Assembly: GCF_036181745.1 (NCBI RefSeq)
Contig: NZ_CP108080.1
Location: forward strand, 1,302,001-1,366,000
Reading direction: 5' to 3'
Length of the DNA stretch: 64,000 nucleotides
Origin: Streptomyces sp. NBC_00259
GTDB taxonomy: Bacteria > Actinomycetota > Actinomycetes > Streptomycetales > Streptomycetaceae
Shown here: positions 1-8,085 of the stretch, one piece after another
Layout of the letters: each line of letters begins with the position of its first letter
Position numbering within the stretch: position 1 is the first letter of the stretch
Translations under genes and position numbers: made by a program
The notes under the pieces: model-generated
Seen by the model: the letters and a program-made list of their open reading frames with translations, nothing else
The model's database searches: none
What the model was told of the DNA's origin: nothing

Positions 1-380
1 ACACCGATGGACGTCAGGATGATGTTGCGCCGGCGCACCTTCGGGTCGAGCGCACGCTGCGCCGCCTCGGTCACTTTGCGTTTCGTCCAGCGCAGCACGA
101 GCTGCGCCCAGACGAACTCCGTGGCCCAGATCGCCATACCGCCGAAGATCACCAGCCAGCCCGGCCCGGGCAGCGGCAGCATGATCACGCCGGCCACGAC
201 CACGGCGAGGCCGATGATGAATACACCGACCTGCCAGCTGAGATGCAGCGTCCGGCGCGCCTTCACGAACTCGGGCGCCCGTGAGCCCAGTGGCTGCTCG
301 GCGGGTGCGGTCACATCCCCCGTGGCGGAATCGGGGACCACCGTGGCGGCCACCTTCCGCTCGTCACTCTCCGCATTCAT
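1..380 (-). CDS. PGPGW-motif (TIGR02611-type) membrane protein, 3' part outside window
   Basis: The reading frame starts at the ATG whose A is at 380 and runs off the left edge, so only the first 126 residues are visible. A polar N-terminus of about 45 residues is followed by a hydrophobic segment, then the motif PLPGPGWLVIFGG that defines the PGPGW family of small actinobacterial membrane proteins, then a second hydrophobic stretch and a basic region. The role of the family is not established. It is transcribed divergently from ssgB, and the two share a 188-bp intergenic region. The fold assignment is firm from the motif; function is unknown. Confidence 0.85.
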   Translation of the reverse strand, partial: MNAESDERKVAATVVPDSATGDVTAPAEQPLGSRAPEFVKARRTLHLSWQVGVFIIGLAVVVAGVIMLPLPGPGWLVIFGGMAIWATEFVWAQLVLRWTKRKVTEAAQRALDPKVRRRNIILTSIG

Positions 381-568
381 AAGCCCAAAGTACCCGACGA
401 AATGGCTGTCCGGAATGACCGCACAGTCGTACGTGAGACTCCTCCGTACGGGGTACCTCAAGGATCACAAAACAGACAGAGGGGTTTACAACGGCACCGT
501 AGGTGGCATGTCGATTTCGCCGACGTGCGAATCCCCGAGCGCACACTGAGCGAAAGGCCCTGGCGCTT

Positions 569-982
569 ATGAACACCACGGTCAGCTGCGAGCTGCACCT
601 GCGCCTCGTTGTATCGAGCGAGTCATCACTGCCTGTACCCGCGGGCCTGCGGTATGACACGGCCGATCCTTATGCCGTGCACGCCACCTTCCACACCGGA
701 GCCGAAGAGACGGTCGAATGGGTGTTCGCCCGCGATCTTCTCGCCGAGGGTCTTCATCGACCCACGGGAACCGGCGACGTCAGAGTCTGGCCGTCGCGCA
801 GTCATGGCCAAGGCGTCGTCTGCATCGCTCTGAGCTCTCCGGAGGGCGAAGCCCTGCTCGAGGCCCCGGCGCGGGCCCTGGAGTCGTTCCTGAAGCGGAC
901 GGACGCCGCGGTGCCACCCGGCACCGAGCATCGTCATTTCGATCTCGATACGGAGCTCTCGCACATCCTGGCCGAAAGCTGA
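569..982 (+). CDS. ssgB: SsgB, sporulation-specific cell division regulator
   Basis: The 137-residue product is the SsgA-like protein SsgB, recognised by the opening MNTTVSCELHLRLV and the closing HRHFDLDTELSHILAES. Known family role: SsgB recruits FtsZ to future septum sites in aerial hyphae at the start of sporulation. I start it at ATG 569, which gives the usual family length. In-frame codons from 503 would add 22 residues unlike the family. The upstream ribosome-binding sequence is weak (GAAAGG near 552). In S. coelicolor ssgB expression depends on the stress/development sigma factor SigH, but I could not place a convincing SigH-type promoter here. A strong hairpin follows at 1071-1108. 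The gene marks the organism as a sporulating streptomycete or close relative. Confidence 0.95.
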   Translation: MNTTVSCELHLRLVVSSESSLPVPAGLRYDTADPYAVHATFHTGAEETVEWVFARDLLAEGLHRPTGTGDVRVWPSRSHGQGVVCIALSSPEGEALLEAPARALESFLKRTDAAVPPGTEHRHFDLDTELSHILAES

Positions 983-1070
983 ACTGACACCAGGCCGAGG
1001 GCAGCTCGGCGCCGTCCGACTCGGGGAGACGGCACCGCGCGGACACGCACAACCACATACGGCACGCTCC

Positions 1071-1108
1071 GGCGCCGTCGTCGCGGAATCCACCGCGAAG
1101 ACGGCGCC
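1071..1108 (+). terminator. Hairpin terminator candidate after ssgB
   Basis: Two 16-nt arms, GGCGCCGTCGTCGCGG (1071-1086) and its complement at 1093-1108, differ at one position and enclose a 6-nt loop. It lies 89 bp after the ssgB stop and about 75 bp before the next gene. There is no long T run, which is common for streptomycete terminators. Confidence 0.6.
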
Positions 1109-1184
1109 GTCGCGTTTCACGGTGACCGGCTAGAGTCAGCGCAATTCGGCGGGCGCCCGCCCGCAGCAGGCCAGGGAGCGAATC

Positions 1185-1742
1185 GTGCTGATCCCCCACG
1201 ACACCCGCATCGCCCTCGACATCGTCGTCGATCTGATGAACACCACGCCCGAGGGCGACCACGACGACGGACTCGGGGACCTCCCGGCGCTGTACGCGTT
1301 CGTGCAGAACTACAACATCAGCGACGTGGGTGAGCTGGGCGAGCACGACCTGAGCGCCGTACGCGAGGTGCGGGACCGGTTCACGGACGTGTTCGCGGCC
1401 GCGGACGCCCGCACCGCGGCCGAGATGATCAACCAGCTCGTGGCCTCGGCCGGAACCACTCCGCAGCTGACGGATCACGACGGCTACGACTGGCATGTCC
1501 ACTACTTCGCCCCGGGCGCCTCGGTCGCCGAGCATCTCGCGGCCGACTGCGGCATGGCGCTGGCGTTCATGATCGTGGCGGGCGAGCACGAGCGGCTGCG
1601 ACGCTGCGAGGCGCCGGGCTGCGGGCGCGCCTTCGTCGATCTGTCCCGCAATCGCTCGCGCCGCTACTGCGACAGCCGCACCTGCGGAAACCGGCTGCAC
1701 GTCGCCGCCTACCGGGCGCGCCGCAAGGAAGCGGCCGGCTGA
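1185..1742 (+). CDS. CGNR zinc-finger (ABATE-domain) protein
   Basis: The 185-residue protein has an N-terminal ABATE-type domain beginning LIPHDTRIALDIVVDLMNT and a C-terminal CGNR zinc finger. The finger shows CEAPGCGRAF followed by RYCDSRTCGNR, giving the four zinc-binding cysteines and the eponymous CGNR. These proteins are considered DNA- or RNA-binding putative regulators; the specific target is unknown. GTG 1185 is chosen because AGGGAG lies at 1173-1178, a good distance upstream. A TAGAGT box at 1131-1136 could be its -10 element. It stands alone between the ssgB terminator and a small convergent gene. Confidence 0.88.
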   Translation: MLIPHDTRIALDIVVDLMNTTPEGDHDDGLGDLPALYAFVQNYNISDVGELGEHDLSAVREVRDRFTDVFAAADARTAAEMINQLVASAGTTPQLTDHDGYDWHVHYFAPGASVAEHLAADCGMALAFMIVAGEHERLRRCEAPGCGRAFVDLSRNRSRRYCDSRTCGNRLHVAAYRARRKEAAG

Positions 1743-1765
1743 GGTTCACGTCGTTCACCGGGGGC

Positions 1766-1918
1766 TCACAGCAGAAACAGGTCGTGGACCGCTGCCATGA
1801 GCAGAAGGAAGCCGATCACCCCGAGGAAGATCATCAGGGGCGGCTGGGAGAGCGCGAAGAGGCAGCCACGCGGCTCGTCGGCGGGGGCGGGGGCCTGGCC
1901 CCGGGAGGTATCCAGCAT
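1766..1918 (-). CDS. Small single-span membrane protein
   Basis: A short product of 50 residues from ATG 1918 (67 if the in-frame ATG at 1969 is used). The N-terminal half is polar and proline-rich. The C-terminal half is a hydrophobic membrane segment, LMIFLGVIGFLLLMAAVHDL, at the end of the protein. Neither candidate start has a clear ribosome-binding site, so the start is a guess. I do not recognise a family; it looks like one of the conserved small streptomycete membrane proteins of unknown function. It converges with the CGNR gene. Confidence 0.5.
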   Translation of the reverse strand: MLDTSRGQAPAPADEPRGCLFALSQPPLMIFLGVIGFLLLMAAVHDLFLL

Positions 1919-2037
1919 CTCGGGGTGATGATGACGCAGCACCGGCCCCGGTGATCGACCAACACGCATGAAGACCGCGGGAGTTCATCCCATCCCGTGG
2001 ACCCGTCCCGTGGAAGCCCCCGCGGCGGCTCGCCGCC

Positions 2038-2490
2038 TCAGATGCCGTGCTTCTTGAGGATCGCCTCGATGTCGCTGAAGTCTTCGCCGGGCTCGGCGGC
2101 CTGCTGCTTGCCCTTCGCCTTCGGCCGGGGCTGCGCCGCGGCCGGACGGCCGGCCTTGCCGAGGGCGGGGGCCGCGGCGGACGGGGCGACCGCGCCGGGG
2201 CGTGCGCCGTCCGTGGCGGCCGCCGCCTTGCCCAGCCTGCGCCGCTCCACGGCCCGTGTGGTCATGAACAGTCCCCACGCGGCCCCGAGCACGCCCACGC
2301 CCACCCAGGCCAGGGGGCTGAAGACCGTACCGGCCGCCCATTCGACGACGCCGGTCAGGACGAGCCCGAGCGGAACCAGCGCGTACGCGGCGATCCGGGC
2401 CGCCGTCAGGAAGCGCTTCCGGTACGCCGCGATGGCGGCGATGCCCAGCCCCGCCGCGGACACCGCGGAACAAATGGTCTCGGCAAGCAT
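2038..2490 (-). CDS. Membrane protein with charged C-terminal tail, function unknown
   Basis: From ATG 2490 the product is 150 residues. GGAGG stands about 6 nt upstream, which decides this start against longer in-frame options. Residues 1-90 contain three hydrophobic segments, including ALVPLGLVLTGVVEW and LAWVGVGVLGAAWGLF. The C-terminus is rich in Ala, Pro, Lys and ends DFSDIEAILKKHGI, a conserved tail of a streptomycete family sometimes mislabelled cellulose synthase. No catalytic motif is visible. It is divergent from the DsbA-like gene, whose start lies 166 bp away. Confidence 0.75.
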   Translation of the reverse strand: MLAETICSAVSAAGLGIAAIAAYRKRFLTAARIAAYALVPLGLVLTGVVEWAAGTVFSPLAWVGVGVLGAAWGLFMTTRAVERRRLGKAAAATDGARPGAVAPSAAAPALGKAGRPAAAQPRPKAKGKQQAAEPGEDFSDIEAILKKHGI

Positions 2491-2656
2491 CCGGTCCTCC
2501 AGGCCCGTGACAACAGTTACCTTCCATCCTGCACCGGCCGACGGCCCGGGGGCCACGCTCCCCGCGCACCTCAGGGAGATCTCCGGGGCGCCCTCCTCCC
2601 CAGGTCCGAGCCGGTCCGGATTGGGGCGCGGGCGGCACGGCTGGAAGACTGGTCCC

Positions 2657-3202
2657 ATGAGTGACTCCTCCCCCGCCGGCCCCGTCGTCCTGGACGTCTG
2701 GTGCGAGCTGCAGTGCCCCGACTGCCGCGCCGCCCTCTCCGACCTGCACGCCCTGCGCGAACGCTACGGCGACCGGCTGGAGACGCGGCTGCGCCACTTC
2801 CCGCTGGAGAAGCACAAGCATTCCTTCGCGGCCGCACAGGCCGCGGAGGAGGCCGCGGTCCAGGGCAGCGACTGGGCGTTCGTGGAGGCCGTGCTCGGGC
2901 GGGTCGAGGAACTGGACCGGAAGGGCGAGCCGTTCCTCGTCGAGACCGCGCGTGAACTCGGCCTGGACGCCGAGGAGTTCGACACGGCCCTGATCGACGG
3001 GCGGCACATCCTGATCATCGACGCCGACCAGGCCGAGGGCAAGGCGATCGGTGTCACCGGCACCCCGACGTATGTCATCGGTGGTGAGCGGCTCGACGGC
3101 GGCAAGAGCCAGGAGGGCCTGCGCGAGCGCATCGAGGAGATCGCCGACCGGCTCCTCGCGGAGCGCGGTGACGCCGGCGCCGGGACCGGGACCGGCGTCT
3201 AG
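2657..3202 (+). CDS. DsbA-family thioredoxin-fold protein (CPDC)
   Basis: The 181-residue protein has a thioredoxin fold with the redox motif CPDC at residues 20-23, a helical insert, and the cis-proline loop GTPTYVIGG near the C-terminus. DsbA relatives oxidise or isomerise thiols or act as FrnE-like intracellular oxidoreductases. No signal peptide is present, so a cytoplasmic role is more likely. ATG 2657 gives the compact family length; upstream in-frame codons lack homologous character. Its TAG stop overlaps the stop of the convergent GNAT gene (CTAG at 3199-3202), so the two coding sequences share four bases. Confidence 0.88.
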   Translation: MSDSSPAGPVVLDVWCELQCPDCRAALSDLHALRERYGDRLETRLRHFPLEKHKHSFAAAQAAEEAAVQGSDWAFVEAVLGRVEELDRKGEPFLVETARELGLDAEEFDTALIDGRHILIIDADQAEGKAIGVTGTPTYVIGGERLDGGKSQEGLRERIEEIADRLLAERGDAGAGTGTGV

Positions 3203-4038
3203 AGCAGCGGCTTGGCGAAGTGGTGGTGGGTGGTCCGGTAGCCGAGTGAGGCGTAGAGGGCGACCGCCGGCGTGTTCCCGGTGAGGACGTGCAGGGCGAG
3301 TACCGACGCCCCGGCGGCCCCCGCCACCTGCTCGGCGGTCAGCAGCAGCGCCCGCCCGTGGCCCCGGCCCCGGTGCTCCTCGGCGACCTGGACGTCGTAC
3401 ACGTACGCACCACGCTCCCCCGGGCGCATCTCGCGCTCGGCGATCCAGATGTGGCCCACCACCGTGCCCCCGGCGACCAGGGCGCGCAGCCACACACCGG
3501 AGGTCGCGGGTCCGTCGGGGAGCTTCTCGTCGTGGTCGGACTCGGATCTGGCGCGGGCCCGGTCCTCGGGCAGGCCCCGGGCGATCCAGCTCCGGGTGTA
3601 CCGCTCGACCGCGCCGGTCCGCCAGCCGGGGAACTCGGCCTCCGTCAGGGGCCGGCTCGCGACACCCTCGGGGAGCACGGGGGGATCGGCCGGCACCTCC
3701 TTCAGCAGGGTGCGGCCGCTCTCGGTGTAGCAGAGCGCCCCGGCCAGGCGCAGCGCGGCGGTGGCCTCCGCGGGGACGACGGTCACGATCCGCGTGCAGC
3801 CCCAGCCGCGCAGCACCTCCTCGGCCGCGAGCGCCGCGACCGTACCCCGGCCGCGCCGCCGGTCGCCGTCGTCGATCAGCAGCGAGCGCACGACGCCCGT
3901 CGAAGGGCCGGCCGCCGGGTCCCTGGCCAGCGCCACGGCGCCCACGGGCCTGCCGTTGACGCAGACGTCGTAGCTGCGGGACATGGCGTCGGCGGCTTCG
4001 TACCGGAGCGGCCCGGACGGCCGCAGGGTGGTGGTCAT
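3199..4038 (-). CDS. Tandem-GNAT N-acetyltransferase
   Basis: The 279-residue product contains two acetyltransferase-like halves. The N-terminal half has SLLIDDGDRRRGRGTVAAL, a weak acetyl-CoA motif A. The C-terminal half has the canonical VQVAEEHRGRGHGRALL with the R/Q-x-x-G-x-G/A signature and ends in NTPAVALYASLGYR, the conserved motif B. Substrate is unknown; double-GNAT enzymes in actinomycetes often act on small metabolites. I start at ATG 4038 because the 16 extra residues from 4086 look non-homologous. It overlaps the DsbA-like gene tail to tail. Confidence 0.85.
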   Translation of the reverse strand: MTTTLRPSGPLRYEAADAMSRSYDVCVNGRPVGAVALARDPAAGPSTGVVRSLLIDDGDRRRGRGTVAALAAEEVLRGWGCTRIVTVVPAEATAALRLAGALCYTESGRTLLKEVPADPPVLPEGVASRPLTEAEFPGWRTGAVERYTRSWIARGLPEDRARARSESDHDEKLPDGPATSGVWLRALVAGGTVVGHIWIAEREMRPGERGAYVYDVQVAEEHRGRGHGRALLLTAEQVAGAAGASVLALHVLTGNTPAVALYASLGYRTTHHHFAKPLL

Positions 4039-4103
4039 CAGGGGTGTTCTACCTGCCCTGCGGCCTCCCGTCACGACGTTTCGCAAGGATCACGGGTCAG
4101 GGG

Positions 4104-4934
4104 TCACACGGACCGCGGATCCGGGTCCGCCGCGGAGTGCTCGTCGAAGATCCGCATGGCCTTGGCGGTCAGCGGACCGGGCGCGGAGGTCAGCTCCCGG
4201 CCGTCGACGCGGTGCACGGCCTGGACGTCGCGGGTGGAGGAGGTCAGGAAGATCTCCTCGGCACGGTCCAGCGCGTCCATCGACAGGTCCGCCTCCAGCG
4301 CCCCCGTCCAGGCCGCGGTCAGCGCACGGGTGATCCCGGCGAGACAGCCCGAGGAGACCGGCGGGGTGTACAGCTGGCCGTCGAGGACGACGAAGATGTT
4401 GGAGCCGGTGCCCTCGCAGAGCTGTCCCACGGTGTTGGCGAAGATGGCCTCGGAGGCGCCCTGCTCATGGGCGCGGGCGAGGGCGACCACGTTCTCGGCG
4501 TACGAGGTGGTCTTCAGCCCGGTCAGCGCACCGCGTTCGTTGCGGGTCCACGGCACGGTGATCACGGCGGTGGTGTCGGGGCGCCGCCTGGCCTCGGCGA
4601 GCGCGACCACGAGCGTCGGGCCCTTGTCGCCGCGGTCGGAGCCGAGCGGCGACAGCCCTCCCGTGTAGGTGATCCGCAGCCGGCCGAACGGCATCGGATT
4701 CGCTTCCAAGACGGCCTCACAGGCGCGGCGCACCTCGTCGTGGTCCGGGTCGGGCAGGCCGAGGCCGCGGGCCGAGCGGGTGAGCCGGTCGAGATGCAGG
4801 GTGAGGGCGAAGGGGCGGCCCTCGGTCGCCTTGACGGTCTCGAAGATGCCGTCGCCCACGGTCAGGCCGTGGTCGAACACGGAAACCAGGGCGGTGTCGG
4901 CGTCCCGCAGTCCGCCGTTGACCCAGATCCTCAT
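4104..4934 (-). CDS. pabC: Class IV aminotransferase, aminodeoxychorismate lyase-like
   Basis: A 276-residue fold-type IV PLP enzyme. The PLP lysine is in TGLKTTSY (Lys141) and the cofactor-binding region includes the typical ANTVGQLCEGTGSNIFV. Together with the upstream chorismate-binding gene this fits PabC, which releases pyruvate from aminodeoxychorismate to give p-aminobenzoate for folate. The ATG overlaps the stop of the pabB-like gene by four bases (ATGA, 4931-4934), indicating translational coupling. A branched-chain or D-amino-acid aminotransferase activity cannot be excluded from sequence alone. Confidence 0.8.
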   Translation of the reverse strand: MRIWVNGGLRDADTALVSVFDHGLTVGDGIFETVKATEGRPFALTLHLDRLTRSARGLGLPDPDHDEVRRACEAVLEANPMPFGRLRITYTGGLSPLGSDRGDKGPTLVVALAEARRRPDTTAVITVPWTRNERGALTGLKTTSYAENVVALARAHEQGASEAIFANTVGQLCEGTGSNIFVVLDGQLYTPPVSSGCLAGITRALTAAWTGALEADLSMDALDRAEEIFLTSSTRDVQAVHRVDGRELTSAPGPLTAKAMRIFDEHSAADPDPRSV

Positions 4935-5980
4935 GACACGGTCCTTCCACTTTGCGCGTACGTTCCCGACGCTACCGCGAGCAGCCGGGACGCCTTCAGT
5001 TCGGTCTCGTCCCACTCCCTCTCGGGGTCGGAGCCCCAGGTGATCCCGGCGCCGGTGCCGAAGCGCAGCAGACCGTCGGCGCGGTCCGTCCAGAAGGTGC
5101 GTATGCCGACGGCCAGCTCGCCGGTGCCGCGGTCGGCGTCCACCCAGCCGATGCCGCCGCAGTACGGGCCGCGGGGCGCCGTCTCCAGCTCCGCGATGAT
5201 CCGCAGGGCGCTCGACTTGGGAGCGCCGGTGACCGAGCCGGGCGGGAAGGTGGCGTCCAGGAGCTCTCGCCAGCCCGCGCCCGGCCCGAGCTCGCCCCGG
5301 ACCGTGGACACGAGGTGGACCAGGCCGGGGTGGGACTCGACGGCACACAGCGCCGGGACGGTCACGGTCCCGGTGGCGCAGACCCGCCCCAGGTCGTTGC
5401 GGACCAGGTCGACGATCATCACGTTCTCGGCGTGGTCCTTCTCCAGCAGATCGGCGGCCGTCCGGCCGGTGCCCTTGATCGGCCCGGACACGACCGTGCG
5501 TCCGTCGCGGCGCAGATAGAGCTCGGGCGAGGCGGTGGCGATCTCCACGCCGTGCGCGGGCAGCCTGATCGTTCCCGCGTACGGAGCGGGGTTGCCGCGC
5601 GCGAGCAGCGCGGTCAGGGCGTCGACGTCGGCGGCGTCGGGGTCCGGCAGCGGCGCCGACAGGACGCGGCAGAGATTGGCCTGGTAGACCTCGCCGGCGG
5701 CGATGTACTCACGAATACGGCGTACGCCCGCGGTGTACGCGGCCCGGTCCAGCGAGGACGTCCAGTCGTCGGCGGCGGGGCCGCGCCAGCGCCCCGGGTC
5801 CGGGGCCGGCACCGGCTCGGGGCGCACATCGCCGAAGCGGGCGCAGGTCAGGCGCCCTTCGAAGTCCGCCGCCACGGCCCAGAAGCCGGACGAGTCGAGG
5901 GCCTCGGGATCACTGGTGACATCCCTGAGGTCGGTGGCGACGAGGCCGCCGAAGCGGGCCATGGGAGCGAGGTCGTGCAC
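4931..5980 (-). CDS. pabB: Chorismate-binding enzyme, PabB-like (aminodeoxychorismate synthase component I)
   Basis: The catalytic chorismate-binding domain is complete: residues around ELYLRRDGRTVVSGPIKGTG carry the PIKGTG motif typical of PabB rather than PIAGT of TrpE, followed by HAENVMIVDLVRNDLGR and the FPPGSVTGAPK signature. At 349 residues it lacks most of the N-terminal domain of longer homologues and has no glutamine amidotransferase domain, so PabA must be supplied elsewhere. The start is uncertain: GTG 5980 fits the family best, ATG 5962 and upstream ATG 6061 are alternatives, none with a clear ribosome-binding site. The next gene, pabC-like, overlaps by four bases. Confidence 0.82.
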   Translation of the reverse strand: MHDLAPMARFGGLVATDLRDVTSDPEALDSSGFWAVAADFEGRLTCARFGDVRPEPVPAPDPGRWRGPAADDWTSSLDRAAYTAGVRRIREYIAAGEVYQANLCRVLSAPLPDPDAADVDALTALLARGNPAPYAGTIRLPAHGVEIATASPELYLRRDGRTVVSGPIKGTGRTAADLLEKDHAENVMIVDLVRNDLGRVCATGTVTVPALCAVESHPGLVHLVSTVRGELGPGAGWRELLDATFPPGSVTGAPKSSALRIIAELETAPRGPYCGGIGWVDADRGTGELAVGIRTFWTDRADGLLRFGTGAGITWGSDPEREWDETELKASRLLAVASGTYAQSGRTVS

Positions 5981-6078
5981 GGCTGTGAGTCTATGGCGGG
6001 CCCGGTCCGGCCGCTGCGGCGCGCACCCGGCAGTGAACCCGGCGTGAACACAGCTCAGCACGCTGCGGAAACGCGTTT

Positions 6079-6106
6079 TTGTGCTGGCCCGGGAATCCGC
6101 TAGAGT
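6079..6106 (+). promoter_or_regulatory. Promoter candidate for the tRNA cluster
   Basis: TTGTGC at 6079-6084 and TAGAGT at 6101-6106 are separated by 16 nt, a fair match to the vegetative sigma (HrdB) consensus. Transcription would begin near 6113, about 37 nt before tRNA-Gly. Confidence 0.5.
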
Positions 6107-6149
6107 TCAACACGTCGCCGGGACGCGAGAGCGGTCCGGGAAACGACAG

Positions 6150-6222
6150 GCGGACGTGGCTCAGTTGGTAGAGCATCACCTTGCCAAGGTGAGGGTCGCG
6201 AGTTCGAATCTCGTCGTCCGCT
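6150..6222 (+). tRNA. tRNA-Gly (GCC)
   Basis: A 73-nt cloverleaf with acceptor arms GCGGACG and CGTCCGC, the D-arm GCTCAGTTGGTAGAGC, an anticodon loop CTTGCCAAG reading GCC, and the T-loop GTTCGAATC. The 3' CCA is not encoded. First gene of a five-tRNA cluster. Confidence 0.97.
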
Positions 6223-6259
6223 CGAGTGGGGGATCTTCCCGAGAACCCCCGCAGCTCCT

Positions 6260-6330
6260 GGTGGAGTGGCCGAGAGGCGAGGCAACGGCCTGCAAAGCCG
6301 TCTACACGGGTTCAAATCCCGTCTCCACCT
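6260..6330 (+). tRNA. tRNA-Cys (GCA)
   Basis: A 71-nt cloverleaf with acceptor arms GGTGGAG and CTCCACC, anticodon loop CTGCAAA (GCA), and T-loop GTTCAAATC. The next three bases (6331-6333) happen to be CCA, so the 3' end may be encoded here, unlike its neighbours. Confidence 0.96.
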
Positions 6331-6334
6331 CCAA

Positions 6335-6406
6335 GGACGATTAGCTCAGCGGGAGAGCGCTTCCCTGACACGGAAGAGGTCACTGGTTCAATCCCAGTAT
6401 CGTCCA
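6335..6406 (+). tRNA. tRNA-Val (GAC), copy 1
   Basis: A 72-nt cloverleaf with acceptor GGACGAT/ATCGTCC and anticodon loop CTGACAC (GAC). It starts five bases after tRNA-Cys, so the two are surely cotranscribed. Confidence 0.97.
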
Positions 6407-6427
6407 CCGGACCTGCGAAGGTCCCCC

Positions 6428-6499
6428 GCGCGATTAGCTCAGCGGGAGAGCGCTTCCCTGACACGGAAGAGGTCACTGGTTCAATCCCAGTATCGCGCA
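6428..6499 (+). tRNA. tRNA-Val (GAC), copy 2 with altered acceptor stem
   Basis: Identical to copy 1 in body and anticodon (GAC), but the acceptor stem is GCGCGAT/ATCGCGC in place of GGACGAT/ATCGTCC. Both arms changed together, so pairing is kept. Length 72 nt. Confidence 0.97.
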
Positions 6500-6533
6500 C
6501 GCATCACCCACGGCCCCCGGGTCGTGGTCCCGA

Positions 6534-6605
6534 GGACGATTAGCTCAGCGGGAGAGCGCTTCCCTGACACGGAAGAGGTCACTGGTTCAATCCCAGTATC
6601 GTCCA
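6534..6605 (+). tRNA. tRNA-Val (GAC), copy 3
   Basis: Same 72-nt sequence as copy 1, including the GGACGAT/ATCGTCC acceptor. It ends the tRNA cluster, seven bases before the terminator stem. Confidence 0.97.
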
Positions 6606-6611
6606 CAGCCC

Positions 6612-6646
6612 GGAGCCCCCGGCCGCATCGCGCGGCCGGGGGCTCC
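6612..6646 (+). terminator. Terminator of the tRNA cluster
   Basis: A perfect 15-bp stem: GGAGCCCCCGGCCGC (6612-6626) and its exact complement (6632-6646) around a 5-nt loop ATCGC, starting seven bases after the last tRNA. It may also serve the convergent gene ending at 6661. Confidence 0.85.
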
Positions 6647-6660
6647 GTCGTATCCGCCGC

Positions 6661-6942
6661 TCAGGAGGAGAACAGCATCCGGCCGAAGCTCTTCTGCCGG
6701 TGGTGGCCGCCGTGGTGGCCGCCGTGGTGCGGGGCGCCCCACGCCGGCTGCGCCGGGGCGGGGTAGGCCTGCGGGGCGGGCGGCGCGGGCGGCGTCTGCT
6801 GCACCCACTGGGACTCCAGGCGGGTCAGCGACTCCAGCTCGCCGTAGTCGAGGAATATCCCCCGGCAGCCGCTGCACTGCTCGATCTGGACGCCATTGCG
6901 GTTGTACGTGTGCATGGGCGCGTGGCACTTGGGACACTGCAT
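6661..6942 (-). CDS. Zinc-ribbon (zf-TFIIB family) protein
   Basis: A 93-residue protein beginning MQCPKCHAPMHTYNRNG and continuing IEQCSGCRGIFLDYGELESL. This gives the CxxC...CxxC zinc ribbon and the conserved GIFLDYGEL block of the zf-TFIIB family. The rest is low-complexity, rich in Pro, Ala, Gly and His, ending in a short basic tail. A conserved biochemical role is not known. The ATG is preceded by GAGGAG about 12 nt upstream, slightly distant. It converges on the tRNA terminator. Confidence 0.85.
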   Translation of the reverse strand: MQCPKCHAPMHTYNRNGVQIEQCSGCRGIFLDYGELESLTRLESQWVQQTPPAPPAPQAYPAPAQPAWGAPHHGGHHGGHHRQKSFGRMLFSS

Positions 6943-6993
6943 GGTTCGGTTCAGCTCCTCGCCGCTCGGTCGGTGGGGTTACCCGCTCCCACA

Positions 6994-7968
6994 CTACGAC
7001 GGGATCATGTCCTCCAACTCGGGCGGGAGGGAGGCAATTCGGGCACAGGCGTCGGTCATCATCCGCTCCACCTCGTCGAGATCGCGTCCCTCGGCGGTGC
7101 TCCTGGCGATCGCGAGGGCCGCGGTCTGCACGGTCAGCGCACGGGCGGGTACGTCGAGTTGGGGCCAGGGATCACCGCCGCTCGACCCGGTGGCGGGGCC
7201 GCCGGAGCGCCGGTAGGCGGTGAGGAATCGCGACCAGATGTCCGGGGACAGCATTCCCGCCGCGTACCAGGCCGCAGGGCGGGCGAGATCCCAGGCGGGA
7301 TCGCCGAGGCCGAGGTCGTCGACGTCGATGAGCTGCCAGGGGCCGTCGTGGGCGGGATGGCGCACGAGCTGGCCCAGATGGAGATCGCCGTGGCAGAGCC
7401 GGGCGCCACGGGGTGCGGGTGCCTCGCCGCGCGCCCAGGCGGGGAGCCGGTCCCAGGCGTCGAGCACCGACCGGGCGGCGGGGTGGGCGGGGGCCGCCGC
7501 GCGCATCCTGGCCACCGCCGAGGCCGCCTTGGCCGGACCGCGCATGACCGGCAGCGGTCCGGGAAGCGCGTCGAGCGGCACGGTGTGGAGGCGGGCGAGC
7601 AGGACCGCGGCCTCCTCCCAGGGCGCCCCGTCCGGGTCCTCGGGGTCCACCGGACTGCCGTAGGGCCAGGCGGAGACGGGGCGCTCGCCGAGAGCGGCGG
7701 CGTACGGGACGGGCGGCAGCAGGATCCCGGCCAGCCGGGGGTGCGAGGCGACGGCGATCCGGGTGCGGTGGTCGTCCGGATCGGTCCCGGGAGCATGGGC
7801 CTTGGCGACGACGCGGCCGTGCCGTACGACGATTCCGTCCGGCCGCTCGGCCAGCACGTCCCCGTCCCGCCCGCAGGCCCGGCACGCCGCCCTCGCCCCG
7901 GCCGCGTGCGCGGCTTCCCGCGCCACGTCCGAAAGCGCGCCCACCAGTGCGCGGTTGCTCTGCTCCAC
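6994..7968 (-). CDS. Aminoglycoside phosphotransferase (APH)-fold kinase
   Basis: A 324-residue kinase-like fold. The catalytic loop LCHGDLHLGQLV and the metal-binding LIDVDDLGLGDPAWDLARP are clear, as in small-molecule phosphotransferases. An N-terminal pair of cysteines (CRACGRDG) could bind metal. The substrate is unknown; chromosomal family members in Streptomyces are mostly uncharacterised and should not be read as a resistance gene from this alone. GTG 7968 is chosen as the start; the in-frame extension upstream is low-complexity and non-homologous. A hairpin lies between it and the next gene upstream. Confidence 0.82.
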   Translation of the reverse strand: MEQSNRALVGALSDVAREAAHAAGARAACRACGRDGDVLAERPDGIVVRHGRVVAKAHAPGTDPDDHRTRIAVASHPRLAGILLPPVPYAAALGERPVSAWPYGSPVDPEDPDGAPWEEAAVLLARLHTVPLDALPGPLPVMRGPAKAASAVARMRAAAPAHPAARSVLDAWDRLPAWARGEAPAPRGARLCHGDLHLGQLVRHPAHDGPWQLIDVDDLGLGDPAWDLARPAAWYAAGMLSPDIWSRFLTAYRRSGGPATGSSGGDPWPQLDVPARALTVQTAALAIARSTAEGRDLDEVERMMTDACARIASLPPELEDMIPS

Positions 7969-8035
7969 CCGGTGAGCGTACGGGCCGGACCGGGGGCCCG
8001 GCGGGGGCGGGGCGCCCCGGGGCCGGAAATGGCGC

Positions 8036-8065
8036 CGGCCGGTCAGCTCCCCAGCTGACCGGCCG
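8036..8065 (-). terminator. Hairpin terminator between small membrane gene and APH gene
   Basis: A perfect 13-bp inverted repeat with arms CGGCCGGTCAGCT (8036-8048) and its complement (8053-8065) around a CCCC loop. It lies about 90 bp downstream of the stop of the minus-strand gene at 8157-8363. Confidence 0.65.
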
Positions 8066-8085
8066 AGCGCTGTCGTCCGCCGCAC

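Noticed and set aside
6994..7968. APH-fold gene as an antibiotic-resistance determinant
   Set aside because: Chromosomal APH-fold kinases in Streptomyces are diverse; nothing here points to an aminoglycoside as substrate.
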